From positions 506,500-570,499 of the forward strand of contig CAWKDZ010000003.1 in assembly GCA_963848525.1 (NCBI GenBank): a stretch of DNA of 64,000 nucleotides. Direction: 5' to 3'. The stretch comes from JACCTU01 sp963848525. Lineage in GTDB: Bacteria > Actinomycetota > Thermoleophilia > Gaiellales > Gaiellaceae. Position numbers and translations under genes: made by a program. Position 1 is the first letter of the stretch. Every line of letters starts with the position of its first letter. Positions 23,375-31,152 of this stretch are shown piece by piece. The notes below the pieces were generated by a model. The model did no database searches. It was given only the letters and a program-made list of their open reading frames with translations, and was not told the origin of the DNA.

Positions 23375-23842
23375 ATGCGCCTGATTCGCGCGCTTCTGAT
23401 CCTCACTCTTGGCGCGTGGGCGGGGATGGCGACCGCTGCGGCGTTCGTGAAGCGGGCCTTGCCCTCGCGCGGGGACGAGGACAGTGACGAGTTCTCGCTG
23501 GTCGCGGTCTTTGACGGCATCGACCTGAAGAGTCGCGCCAAGGCTTTCAAGGGGGGCTCGATGTTGGCGTGGTTCGGCGGCATCGCGGTCGACCTTCGAG
23601 ACGCCGAGCTGGCCACGGGAGCAACGCTGTCCGTCCACACGCTCTTCGGGGGTATCGCGATCAAAACCCCGCCGAGCTGGCGGATCGAGTCGAACGTGAA
23701 GGCCCTCATGGGAGGTGTCAACGCCCAGACGCCGACGAAGGATGACCCGAACGCACCGGTGCTGACCCTCGTGGGCGTCGCGACCTTCGGCGGCGTCGCC
23801 GTCGGCGCCAAGGCAGACGCCGCAGCCGGCGAGAGTCAATAG
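23375..23842 (+). CDS. LiaF-like / cell-wall stress response C-terminal domain protein
   Basis: 155 residues from the ATG at 23375. One N-terminal membrane helix (LIRALLILTLGAWAGMATAAAF) precedes a right-handed beta-helix-like domain with repeated GG-turns: AVFDGIDLKSRAKAFKGG, LAWFGGIAVDLRDAEL, TLFGGIAIKTPP, ALMGGVNAQ, ATFGGVAVGAK. This pattern matches the C-terminal domain of LiaF/VraT-type proteins, which negatively control LiaRS-type envelope stress systems. No two-component genes are adjacent, so its role here is open. Confidence 0.72.
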   Translation: MRLIRALLILTLGAWAGMATAAAFVKRALPSRGDEDSDEFSLVAVFDGIDLKSRAKAFKGGSMLAWFGGIAVDLRDAELATGATLSVHTLFGGIAIKTPPSWRIESNVKALMGGVNAQTPTKDDPNAPVLTLVGVATFGGVAVGAKADAAAGESQ

Positions 23843-23858
23843 GCGCGTAACCGACGCG

Positions 23859-24284
23859 CTAGCTGTGGTTCTCGGAGGCGCGTCCGGCCTCCGTCGCGGC
23901 CACCCGCAGGTTCTCCATCAGCTCGTGAATGTTCTGCTCGAGCGCCTTGCACTCGCGCTCCTTGCGCTCGAGCGCCTCTTCCAGCTGCTCGCGAGACATG
24001 CCGACTACCTCGAGCCGACTTTGCAGCTCACGGTTGACCATCTCGGCGTCGTGGTGCTCGCGCTCGACCGCAACGGCGAGCTTCGCAAGTTCCCGCTCTG
24101 CGGCTTTCGCCCGTTGGCGCATGAGCGCCAGTTGCTGACGAACATCGTCGCGCTCGACTTCGGCCTTCGTCCGGCGCTCTCGCTCGGTCTCCAGTTCAGC
24201 CTCGGCTCGAGCCAGTCCCTTCTGCAGCGAGTCGACGTTGGTCGCCAGCAGAGCAAGCTCGCTTGAAAGGTTCCGCGTGTTCAT
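23859..24284 (-). CDS. Coiled-coil protein of unknown function
   Basis: 141 residues, almost entirely heptad-repeat helix (SLQKGLARAEAELETERERR through ALEQNIHELMENL), very rich in Glu, Arg, Leu and Ala, with no membrane segment or Cys. No family recognised. It faces the LiaF-like gene with 16 bases between the stops and lies just before two tRNA-Ser genes on the same strand. Confidence 0.7.
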   Translation of the reverse strand: MNTRNLSSELALLATNVDSLQKGLARAEAELETERERRTKAEVERDDVRQQLALMRQRAKAAERELAKLAVAVEREHHDAEMVNRELQSRLEVVGMSREQLEEALERKERECKALEQNIHELMENLRVAATEAGRASENHS

Positions 24285-24384
24285 CGTCCTCGGCCTGAGT
24301 CATTCGGCGGCGGGGTCGCCTTTCCCCCCATTCATAGCGCTCCGACAGGGAACCCCTGCTCAGAGCGCGTTTGGCTGAGGAAAG

Positions 24385-24473
24385 CGGAGGGGGAGGGATT
24401 TGAACCCTCGTCGGACGAAACCGCCCGAAACGGTTTTCGAGACCGCCGCATTCGACCGCTCTGCCACCCCTCC
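24385..24473 (-). tRNA. tRNA-Ser (anticodon CGA)
   Basis: 89 bases on the minus strand. Acceptor GGAGGGG/CCCCTCC with discriminator G, anticodon stem CGGT/ACCG with loop CTCGAAA, a long variable arm and T-arm GAGGG TTCAAAT CCCTC. Confidence 0.97.
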
Positions 24474-24484
24474 GAGGGTGAGAG

Positions 24485-24575
24485 CGGAGAAGGAGGGATT
24501 CGAACCCTCGAAGGAGGATTGTTCCCCCTTAACGCCTTAGCAGGGCGCCGCCTTCAGCCACTCGGCCACTTCTCC
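24485..24575 (-). tRNA. tRNA-Ser (anticodon GCT)
   Basis: 91 bases on the minus strand, 11 bases upstream of tRNA-Ser(CGA) and probably co-transcribed. Acceptor GGAGAAG/CTTCTCC with discriminator G, anticodon stem CGCC/GGCG with loop CTGCTAA, a long variable arm and T-arm GAGGG TTCGAAT CCCTC. Confidence 0.97.
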
Positions 24576-24738
24576 GCGCGCGTCGGGACAGGGTACAGCA
24601 GCTTCAGGCCGATTACCCCTTCGGGGGATGCCGCGCTGCGCGTCTGCCCGTACCTTCCGGGTGCCGGCTCCCCCCTCAAACCGGCACTGTGCGGCGACCC
24701 CTCTGCGGCTCTTTCAGGGGGGTTGCGCCTTTCTGGGG

Positions 24739-25038
24739 TCAGTCGATGATGCGGGCGATCAGCTCTTCGCGGCGCAGTACCTTGACCGTGCCGCTGCCGA
24801 TCCGCACCTCGTAGCCCGCGTCCTTGGGGAACAGCACCTTGTCGCCGAGCTCGATCCCCTGCGCGTCCGGGCCGACCGCGGTGACGATGCCGCTGCGGCA
24901 GCCCGCGTCGGCGCCCGCCGGCACGATCAGGCCGCTCCGCGTCCAGCCCTCGGACTCGACCGGCTCGATCACGAGGTAGTCGTCGAGCGGCTCGAGCGTG
25001 ACCGTCAGATGCCGTTCGTGCGCGCGTTCCACGCTCAA
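24739..25038 (-). CDS. GroES-like co-chaperonin, not next to a groEL
   Basis: 99 residues. The Cpn10 fold is clear: LTVTLEPLDDYLVIEPVESEGWTRSGLIVP with a mobile-loop-like segment, GIVTAVGPDAQGIELGDKVLFPKDAGYEVRIG, and the C-terminal strand VKVLRREELIARI. The TTG start at 25036-25038 overlaps the stop of the ABC ATPase (TTGA); a GTG 6 bases later is also possible. It is the last gene of the amino-acid transporter operon, and no GroEL is present. It may be a second, specialised co-chaperonin. Confidence 0.82.
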   Translation of the reverse strand: MSVERAHERHLTVTLEPLDDYLVIEPVESEGWTRSGLIVPAGADAGCRSGIVTAVGPDAQGIELGDKVLFPKDAGYEVRIGSGTVKVLRREELIARIID

Positions 25039-25775
25039 AGTCTGCCTGCCTCCACGATCCGTGCCAAGAACTGTTGCGTGCGGGTTTCCTGCGGCGCGGA
25101 GAAGATCCGCTCGGGCGACCCCTGCTCGAGGATCACACCGCCGTCGAGGAAGCAGACGCGCTGGGCGATGTCGCGCGCGAAGCCCATCTCGTGCGTGGCG
25201 ATCAGCATCGTCATCCCGCCGGCGGCGAGCTCGCGCACGACGTTGAGCACCTCGGCGATGAGCTCGGGGTCGAGCGCGCTCGTGATCTCGTCGAGCAGCA
25301 TCAGCTTCGGGCGGAGGGCGAGCGCGCGGACGATCGCGACGCGCTGCTGCTGCCCTCCCGAGAGGCTGTCGGGGTAGGCGTCACGCTTCTCGGCCAGGCC
25401 GAAGCGTCCGAGCAGCTCGTCCGCGCGTTGGTCGGCGTCGGCGCGCGAGAGCCCGAGCGCCTTGCGCGGCCCGAGCGTCACGTTCCGGAGCACGGTCATG
25501 TGCGGGAAGAGGTTGTACGACTGGAACACGATCCCGATCTCGCGGCGCACGCGGTTCACGTCGACGCCGGCTGCGGTGATCTCCTCGCCCGCGACGACGA
25601 TCCGGCCCGCGTCGATCGGCTCGAGCAGGTTGACGCAGCGGAGCAAGGTCGACTTCCCCGAGCCGGACGCGCCGATCAGGCAGACGACCTCGTGCTCGTC
25701 GACCGCGAGGTCGATCCCGCGGAGGACCTCGTTCCCGCCGAACGACTTGCGAACGCCGTCGAGCTCCAGCATCAC
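25035..25775 (-). CDS. Polar amino-acid ABC transporter, ATP-binding protein
   Basis: 246 residues, GlnQ/HisP type. Walker A GASGSGKST, Q-loop IVFQSYNLFP, ABC signature LSGGQQQR, Walker B LMLLDEITSAL, H-loop IATHEMGFA. It energises import through the permease encoded directly upstream; the genes overlap by 4 bases (ATGA). With the permease and lipoprotein this is a complete PAAT-family importer. Confidence 0.95.
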   Translation of the reverse strand: MMLELDGVRKSFGGNEVLRGIDLAVDEHEVVCLIGASGSGKSTLLRCVNLLEPIDAGRIVVAGEEITAAGVDVNRVRREIGIVFQSYNLFPHMTVLRNVTLGPRKALGLSRADADQRADELLGRFGLAEKRDAYPDSLSGGQQQRVAIVRALALRPKLMLLDEITSALDPELIAEVLNVVRELAAGGMTMLIATHEMGFARDIAQRVCFLDGGVILEQGSPERIFSAPQETRTQQFLARIVEAGRL

Positions 25776-26632
25776 GCGCGGGCCAGCTCGCGGCGGCGGT
25801 TGCGCACGATCAGCCAGTCCGTCAGCCGCGTCAGCGGGATCGTCAGGACGAGGAAGATCACCGCCGTGGCGACATAGGGGGTGTAGTTGAAGGCGCCGGC
25901 GACCTCGATCTGCGACTGGCGGAACGCCTCGAGCACACCCAGCAGCGCCACGAGCGCGGTGTCCTTCTGGAGGCCGATGAAGTCGTTCAGGAGCGGTGGG
26001 ACCACTCGCCTGACCGCCTGCGGCACCACGACATAGCGGAGCGCTTGCAGGCGGTTCAGCCCGAGCGAGCGGGCGGCGGCCTCCTGGCTCGGGTGCACGG
26101 ACTCGATCCCGGCCCGATAGACCTCGGCGACGTACGCGGAGTAGACGAGGACGAGCGACACCGTCGCCCAGAAGAAGACCGAGGTCGGCACCCAGGAGAG
26201 CTGCAGCGCCGGCACGCCGAACCCGAGCAGGAAGATCAGGAGGATCGTCGGGATGCCGCGGAAGACGTCCGTGTACGCCGCGGACAGGAAGCGAAGCGGG
26301 AAGAAGACCGGCCCCGGTAGGCCGCGGAGGACGGCGAGGACGAGCCCCCAGATGAGGATGAACACCTCCGCGATCAGGAACAGCTTCACGTTCGTTCCGA
26401 ACTGCTCGAGGATGTCCGGGAAGGACTCCTTGAACTCGGGCCAGTAGAAGAACGACTCTTTGACCTCCGGCCAGCCCGGCGAGTTGACGACGACGAGCAC
26501 GATCGCGCCGAAGAAGACGACCGTGCTGACGACGGCGATCGCGAGGCTGCGCCCGCCGCCCCGGCCGCCGAGGATCCGTGAGCTCCGGCTCTCTACTCGA
26601 GAACCGGAGCGCTCGTCTTCTCCGAGAGCCAC
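25772..26632 (-). CDS. Polar amino-acid ABC transporter, permease
   Basis: 286 residues, HisM/GlnP type. An N-terminal helix (about 31-50), a periplasmic-side segment, then the core BPD_transp domain: FGTNVKLFLIAEVFILIWGLVLAVLRG, YTDVFRGIPTILLIFLLGFG, and the EAA loop EAAARSLGLNRLQALRYVVVPQAVR that docks the ATPase. The start is a GTG (26630-26632) inside the 3' end of the substrate-binding gene, a 40-base overlap. It is probably a homodimer, since only one permease is present. Confidence 0.93.
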   Translation of the reverse strand: MALGEDERSGSRVESRSSRILGGRGGGRSLAIAVVSTVVFFGAIVLVVVNSPGWPEVKESFFYWPEFKESFPDILEQFGTNVKLFLIAEVFILIWGLVLAVLRGLPGPVFFPLRFLSAAYTDVFRGIPTILLIFLLGFGVPALQLSWVPTSVFFWATVSLVLVYSAYVAEVYRAGIESVHPSQEAAARSLGLNRLQALRYVVVPQAVRRVVPPLLNDFIGLQKDTALVALLGVLEAFRQSQIEVAGAFNYTPYVATAVIFLVLTIPLTRLTDWLIVRNRRRELARA

Positions 26633-27480
26633 TCCTGCTGGATTTCGTCCAGCGTCCCGTCGTCCTTCAGCTCGGCGAGCGCGCCGTTGACGCAGTCGCG
26701 CAGCCGGTTGCCCTCTTGGAAGAGCATCCCGAAGTGCTCCTGACCGCCGGCCGACGGGAACTGCCCGACGACCGTGCCGTTCTTCACCTCTTCCGCGCCG
26801 ACGAGGAAGAACGCCGTCGGGAGGTCGACGACGATGCCGTCGATCTGCTTCCCGTTGATCGCGGCGACGACGTCGTTCGAGGTGTCGTAGACGCGCGGCT
26901 CCTGGTCCGGCTGGATGTTCTCCTGGATGTAGGCGAGGCTCGTGGTGCCGACCTGTGCCCCGAGCTGGTACTGCTTGAGGTCCGCGAGCGACGTCGCCTC
27001 CGCGATCGGCGTGTCGTTGAGCGCGACGAGCGCCTGGTTGACGTCGTAGTACGAGTCGCTGAAGTCGACCGCGCGGTCACGCTCCTCGGTGACCGAGATC
27101 TGGTTGATGTCGAAGTCGAAGCTCTTGTCGCCCGGGCGGAACGAGTTGTTGAAGGGGACGACGACCCACTCGACCTCGTCCTCCACGAAGCCGAGCTTCT
27201 CGGCGACCGCGTAAGCGACGGCGCTCTCGAAGCCTTCGCCCGTCGACGGGTCGTTGATCTCCCAGTCGGAGCCGTCGGGCGTGCCGCCCTCGAACCAGGG
27301 CGGGAAAGCCGGGTTGTCCGTCCCGATCGTCAGCTTGCCGGCGCTGATCAGCTCGAGGTCGGCCTTCTCGCAGCTCGGGGCGGATGTCGGCGCGGCGCCC
27401 TGTTCGGCGTCGTCGTCCTCCCCGCAGCCCGCGACCAGCGCCAGTCCCAGCACGGCCAGGAGCGCGAGTCGCCTCACGCG
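26593..27480 (-). CDS. Amino-acid ABC transporter substrate-binding lipoprotein
   Basis: 295 residues from the GTG at 27478-27480. That start gives a tidy lipoprotein signal (VRRLALLAVLGLALVAGC with lipobox LVAGC); an ATG at 27504 would add 8 residues and overlap the divergent ligD gene. The SBP_bac_3 fold is visible: LTIGTDNPAFPPWFEGG, GFESAVAYAVAEKLGF, DFDINQISVTEERDRAVDFSDSYYD, LGAQVGTTSLAYI and the C-terminal LKDDGTLDEIQQEWLSE. The ligand is a polar amino acid; the exact one cannot be read. First gene of the operon SBP-permease-ATPase-GroES-like. Confidence 0.92.
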   Translation of the reverse strand, partial: RVRRLALLAVLGLALVAGCGEDDDAEQGAAPTSAPSCEKADLELISAGKLTIGTDNPAFPPWFEGGTPDGSDWEINDPSTGEGFESAVAYAVAEKLGFVEDEVEWVVVPFNNSFRPGDKSFDFDINQISVTEERDRAVDFSDSYYDVNQALVALNDTPIAEATSLADLKQYQLGAQVGTTSLAYIQENIQPDQEPRVYDTSNDVVAAINGKQIDGIVVDLPTAFFLVGAEEVKNGTVVGQFPSAGGQEHFGMLFQEGNRLRDCVNGALAELKDDGTLDEIQQEWLSEKTSAPVLE

Positions 27481-27502
27481 CGCGACCCTACCATTGCCTG
27501 AC

Positions 27503-28513
27503 ATGGCTTCGCCGTTCGTCGAGCTGGAGGTCGAGGGCCGGATCGTCAAGGTCACGAACCCGGACAAGATCTACTACTCGACGCGGGGGGAGACGAAGCT
27601 CGACCACGTCCAGTACTACCTCTCCGTCGCCGACGGGATCGTCCGGGCGCTGTACGAGCGGCCGACGCAGCTCAAGCGACATCCCGGTGGTGCGGAGGGC
27701 GAGGCGATCTACCAGAAGCGCGTGCCCGAGAAGCGCCCGGAGTGGGTCGAGGTCGCGCGCGTCACCTTTCCTTCCGGGCGACATGCCGACGAGCTGTGCG
27801 TGACCGAGGTCGCGCAGGTGGCGTGGGCCGCGAACCTCGCCACGATCGACTTCCATCCGTGGCCGTCGCGCCGGCGCGACGTCGACCACCCGGACGAGCT
27901 GCGGATCGACGTCGACCCGCAGCCCGGGACGACCTTCGCCGACGCGAAGACGGTCGCTGCGCTCGTGCGCGAGGTGCTCGACGAGATCGGCTTCGTCGGC
28001 TGGCCGAAGACCTCGGGGAACAGGGGCATCCACATCGCGTGCCGGATCGAGCCGAACTGGGAGTTCCCGGTCGTCCGCCGCTGCGCGCTGGCCTTCGCGC
28101 GCGAGGTCGAACGGCGGCTGCCTGCGCTCGTCACCACCGCGTGGTGGAAGGAGGAGCGCGGCGAGCGCGTCTTCATCGACTACAACCAGAACGCCCGCGA
28201 CCGGACGATCGCGTCCGCGTACTCCGTTCGTGCGCGGCCCGACGCGACCGTCTCCGCGCCGGTGACGTGGGACGAGCTGGCCGACGTCGAGACCGAGGAC
28301 TTCACTTTGGCGACGATGCCGGCGCGCTTCGGCCGGCTCGGGGACGTGCAGGCGGGGATCGACGATGCGGTCTGCGACCTGCGCGTGCTGCTCGAGTGGG
28401 TCGAGCGTGACGAGAGCGAGGGCATCGGCGAGGCGCCCTACCCGCCGAACTTCCCGAAGATGCCCGGCGAGCCGAGCCGAGTGCAGCCCTCGCGGGCCAA
28501 GAAGCAAACGTAA
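27503..28513 (+). CDS. ligD: LigD-type DNA polymerase (primase-like) domain protein
   Basis: 336 residues. The archaeo-eukaryotic-primase-like polymerase module of bacterial end joining: VTNPDKIYYSTRGETKLDHVQYY, RPTQLKRHPGG, ELRIDVDPQPGTTFADAK with the catalytic Asp pair, KTSGNRGIHIACRIEP with the conserved His, and YNQNARDRTIASAYSVRARP. It adds nucleotides, often ribonucleotides, at broken ends before ligation. There is no ligase or nuclease domain in this protein; the ligase module is a separate gene 660 bases away on the other strand (29172-30182). No Ku gene is in the window. The ATG overlaps the CATG shared with the divergent operon. Confidence 0.92.
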   Translation: MASPFVELEVEGRIVKVTNPDKIYYSTRGETKLDHVQYYLSVADGIVRALYERPTQLKRHPGGAEGEAIYQKRVPEKRPEWVEVARVTFPSGRHADELCVTEVAQVAWAANLATIDFHPWPSRRRDVDHPDELRIDVDPQPGTTFADAKTVAALVREVLDEIGFVGWPKTSGNRGIHIACRIEPNWEFPVVRRCALAFAREVERRLPALVTTAWWKEERGERVFIDYNQNARDRTIASAYSVRARPDATVSAPVTWDELADVETEDFTLATMPARFGRLGDVQAGIDDAVCDLRVLLEWVERDESEGIGEAPYPPNFPKMPGEPSRVQPSRAKKQT

Positions 28514-28519
28514 AGCTCG

Positions 28520-28556
28520 CTTGACATCGAGCCGATGTCAAGCTAACTTGACATCG
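28520..28556 (+). promoter_or_regulatory. Operator and probable leaderless promoter of the XRE gene
   Basis: CTTGACATCG (28520-28529) and CGATGTCAAG (28533-28542) form a perfect 10-bp inverted repeat around AGC. A third direct copy of CTTGACATCG lies at 28547-28556 and ends on the first base of the GTG start. TTGACA at 28521-28526 is a consensus -35; TAACTT at 28544-28549 is 17 bases later in -10 position. This would put the transcript start at or next to the GTG, giving a leaderless mRNA. A repressor on this site would block its own promoter. Confidence 0.7.
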
Positions 28557-28762
28557 TGCGCAACGACGTCAAAGAGCTGCGAGCCGTGAGGGAGCTCTCC
28601 CAGGCCGAGCTCGCGAGTGCGATGAGCGTCTCGCGGCAGACGATCAACTCGATCGAGAAGGGCCGCTACACGCCGTCGCTCCCGCTCGCCCTGGCGCTCG
28701 CGCGCTTCTTCGAGACGACCGTAGAGGAGATGTTCCATGACGACGGCAATGCAGATGCATAA
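28556..28762 (+). CDS. Small XRE-family HTH regulator
   Basis: 68 residues, a single helix-turn-helix: LRAVRELSQAELASAMSVSRQTINSIEKGRYTPSLPLALALARFF, ending VEEMFHDDG as in the YozG/Cro-like regulators that pair with small membrane proteins. Its GTG start lies inside a repeated operator, so it very probably represses itself and the membrane protein gene that overlaps its 3' end by 26 bases. There is no Shine-Dalgarno, consistent with leaderless translation. Confidence 0.9.
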   Translation: MRNDVKELRAVRELSQAELASAMSVSRQTINSIEKGRYTPSLPLALALARFFETTVEEMFHDDGNADA

Positions 28763-29132
28763 GACGAAGTGGTTCCTGCCGGGCTTCGCACTCGCGATCG
28801 GTCTGGTCTTCCTGACGGTGTTCTGGCTCGGGGGCAACCCGGAACAGGGCCTGTTCAGCCTCGGGGTCATGAGCGCGGTCGGCGCGGGGATCCTGCTGGC
28901 CGGGCGCAGCGACCTCGTGCGCGGCCTCCGCGGTGACGGCCGGGACGAGTACTGGGAGCAGCTCGACCTGCGCGCGACGGCGCTTGCCGGCCTCGTCGCG
29001 ATCACCGCGATCCTCGTGATGTGCGCGTGGGAGTGGGGTCACGGGCGCGACGGCTCGCCGTACGTGCAACTCGGCGCGCTCTCCGGCGTCGCGTACGTCG
29101 TCGCGCTGGCGGCGCTGCGCTGGAGGGGCTGA
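28737..29132 (+). CDS. Membrane protein paired with the XRE regulator (DUF2178-like)
   Basis: 131 residues, four hydrophobic helices (about 13-31, 41-55, 80-98, 109-126) and a conserved-looking loop GRSDLVRGLRGDGRDEYWEQLDLRATALAG. The RGDGRDE.......D.RA pattern resembles DUF2178 proteins, which are usually encoded right after a tiny XRE regulator, as here. The function of the pair is unknown; a stress- or toxin-like membrane protein under repression has been suggested for similar pairs, which is speculation for this locus. Confidence 0.75.
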   Translation: MTTAMQMHKTKWFLPGFALAIGLVFLTVFWLGGNPEQGLFSLGVMSAVGAGILLAGRSDLVRGLRGDGRDEYWEQLDLRATALAGLVAITAILVMCAWEWGHGRDGSPYVQLGALSGVAYVVALAALRWRG

Positions 29133-29171
29133 TGAACGCCGTTCCGCAACCTGGCTTCGCGCTCGCGACGC

Positions 29172-30182
29172 TCAACCGGCGTAGCTGAGCAGCGACTCGA
29201 ACGTCGGGTCGTTCGGGCTGCGCGGCGGCCGCACTTCGCGCCACGTGCAGTCGCGCGGGTCCTTGTCGTCGCGGAAGCGGAGGAACCGCGTGCCGTGCCG
29301 GAAGCGGTTGACCTGGACCTTGTCGTAGCGCACCTCGGCGACCAGCTTCGGCTTGAGCGCAGCCTCCTCGAGGTCGCCCGTGCCCCAGCGGTTCGGCTCC
29401 GAGAACCGCCGCTCCGACTTCTTGTCCAGCAGCGGCAGCAGCCGGTCCGCGATCTCCGCGTGCTTCGATGCGGCGACGGCGGCCGAGCCGACGTAGTCGA
29501 TCTCACCGTCGTCGCGGTAGAGACCGAGCAGCATCGTCGCGATCCGGTCCGGCTTCGACTTCCAGCGCAGCCCGACGACCACGCAGTCGGCGGTCTTGTA
29601 CGGCTTCACCTTCACGACCGCGTCGCGCGACCCGGGCAGGTAGGGGAGGTCCACCCGCTTGGCGATCACCCCGTCGAGACCGGCGGCCTCGAACGTGTCG
29701 AGCCAGCCGCGCGCGTCGTCGAGGTCGGACGTGCACGGCGAGAGGCGGAAGCCCTCGAGCTTCTGCAGCTCCTTCCGCCGCTTCTTCAGTGGCAGCTCGT
29801 GCACCGCCTTGCCCTTCCAGAGCAGGACGTCGAACGCGATGAACTCGGCCGGGATCTCGGCGGCGAGCCTGTTGACGCGGCTCTCCGCCGGGTGCAGGCG
29901 CGTCTGCATCGAGTCGAAGTCGAGGACGCCGTCACGCGCGATCACGATCTCGCCGTCGAGCGCGGAGTGGGGCGGGAGCAGGTCGCCGAGGGGGCGCAGC
30001 TCGGGGAAGTAGCGGAGCAGCGGCCGCTCCTTCCGCGACCAGAGCGCGAGCTCGCCGCCGTCGTTCTCGAGCACGCCGCGAAAACCGTCCCACTTCGGCT
30101 CGTACTGCCAGCCGTCGCCCTCCGGGAGCTCGGACACGAGCTCGGCCTCCATCGGCGGGAATGGCACGTTCGGCCCGGGCAC
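29172..30182 (-). CDS. ligD: ATP-dependent DNA ligase, LigD-type ligase module
   Basis: 336 residues from the GTG at 30180-30182; a GTG at 30167 and an ATG at 30152 are alternatives. Nucleotidyltransferase motif I YEPKWDGFRG with catalytic Lys30, motif III SALDGEIVIARDG, motif IIIa FIAFDVLLWKG, motif IV GLDGVIAKR and motif V VVKVKPYKTADCVVVG. An OB-fold follows, with RPPRSPNDPTFESLL at the end. It seals double-strand breaks. It pairs functionally with the separate LigD polymerase gene at 27503-28513. The gene follows bpsA with a gap of 10 bases and may be read from the same transcript. Confidence 0.92.
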   Translation of the reverse strand: MPGPNVPFPPMEAELVSELPEGDGWQYEPKWDGFRGVLENDGGELALWSRKERPLLRYFPELRPLGDLLPPHSALDGEIVIARDGVLDFDSMQTRLHPAESRVNRLAAEIPAEFIAFDVLLWKGKAVHELPLKKRRKELQKLEGFRLSPCTSDLDDARGWLDTFEAAGLDGVIAKRVDLPYLPGSRDAVVKVKPYKTADCVVVGLRWKSKPDRIATMLLGLYRDDGEIDYVGSAAVAASKHAEIADRLLPLLDKKSERRFSEPNRWGTGDLEEAALKPKLVAEVRYDKVQVNRFRHGTRFLRFRDDKDPRDCTWREVRPPRSPNDPTFESLLSYAG

Positions 30183-30192
30183 GCAGGAGAAC

Positions 30193-31152
30193 CTACCGCC
30201 GGTCGGCCGTGTAGAGCGGACCGTCGTAGCGGTCGGCGACAAGCGGCTTGGTCTCTCGGGTGCTCGTGAGGTGGTAGAGGTGGCTGACCCCGCCGAGCGT
30301 GCCGGCGCCGACGTACTCGTTGAAGTTCCGCTCCAGGCGCTTCGTGACGAAACCCATCGCCGCGATCGAACGCTGGACGCGAAGCTCCTCGTCGGGCGCG
30401 CGTGAGCCGAACGCGAAGAAGACGTCGCCCCGTCGATCGCCGGCCACTGCCTGGGCGGCACGCGAGAGGAAGAGCTCGGCGCCTGCGACCGTGTACGGCG
30501 GGTCGGTGAAGACGGTGTCGACCGCGCCCCGCAACCACTCGGGCAGCGGCTCGCGCAGGTCATGCCGCCGCACGTCGACGGCGAACGGCGCGCGTCGGAG
30601 CTCGTCGCGAAGGAACGCGAGCAGCGCACCGTGGACGTCGAGAACGACGAGGCGCGCGGGTCGCGCACCCAGCGGCGCGGCGAGGAGGACGAGCGCGAGC
30701 GACACCAGGTCGTCGTCGCCGAGCAGGAGCACGGTGCGGTCGACGAGCGCGTCGGCTTCGTGCAGCGCGAGCACGCGCCTGACCTTCGTGTCGAGGTCGC
30801 AGTGCGCCTGGTCGAGGTCGAAGCGCGGCTGCGGGACACGGGCGACGGCCGTTGCGAGCCTCCGCACCGCCGGCCCGAGCTCGGGCTCCTCCGCAGGCGC
30901 GCCCACCCCGAAGAGCGCCCGGCCGAGCGCCGTCAGCCTGACCGGCCGCTCGGGTGCGACGACGTCGCGCTTGCGCAGCTCGTTGCAGATCGCGCTCACG
31001 ATCGGCACCGGCAGCGCGGCCGCGCGGCTGAGCTTGCGCACGGCGACAGGCTCGAACCGGGCGGTGGCGCGGACGACGTCGCGGACGCCTGCCACTCCCT
31101 CCCGGAGGCCGACGGCCGCGGCCACCTCGCCCAGGAGCGCGTCGTCGTTCAT
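30193..31152 (-). CDS. bpsA: Branched-chain polyamine synthase (N4-bis(aminopropyl)spermidine synthase)
   Basis: 319 residues from the ATG at 31150-31152, overlapping the upstream SpeD-like gene by 4 bases. The N-terminal winged helix (VRKLSRAAALPVPIVSAICNELRKRDVV, RPVRLTALGRALFG) is followed by the Rossmann aminopropyltransferase domain. That domain has VLLLGDDDLVSLALVLL with the GDDD motif, RLVVLDVHGALLAFL, and VFTDPPYTVAGAELFLSRAA with the DPPYT motif typical of BpsA (former DUF43). Known BpsA enzymes of thermophiles transfer aminopropyl groups from decarboxylated SAM to the N4 of spermidine. A polyamine role is therefore likely; the product in this organism is inferred. Confidence 0.85.
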   Translation of the reverse strand: MNDDALLGEVAAAVGLREGVAGVRDVVRATARFEPVAVRKLSRAAALPVPIVSAICNELRKRDVVAPERPVRLTALGRALFGVGAPAEEPELGPAVRRLATAVARVPQPRFDLDQAHCDLDTKVRRVLALHEADALVDRTVLLLGDDDLVSLALVLLAAPLGARPARLVVLDVHGALLAFLRDELRRAPFAVDVRRHDLREPLPEWLRGAVDTVFTDPPYTVAGAELFLSRAAQAVAGDRRGDVFFAFGSRAPDEELRVQRSIAAMGFVTKRLERNFNEYVGAGTLGGVSHLYHLTSTRETKPLVADRYDGPLYTADRR

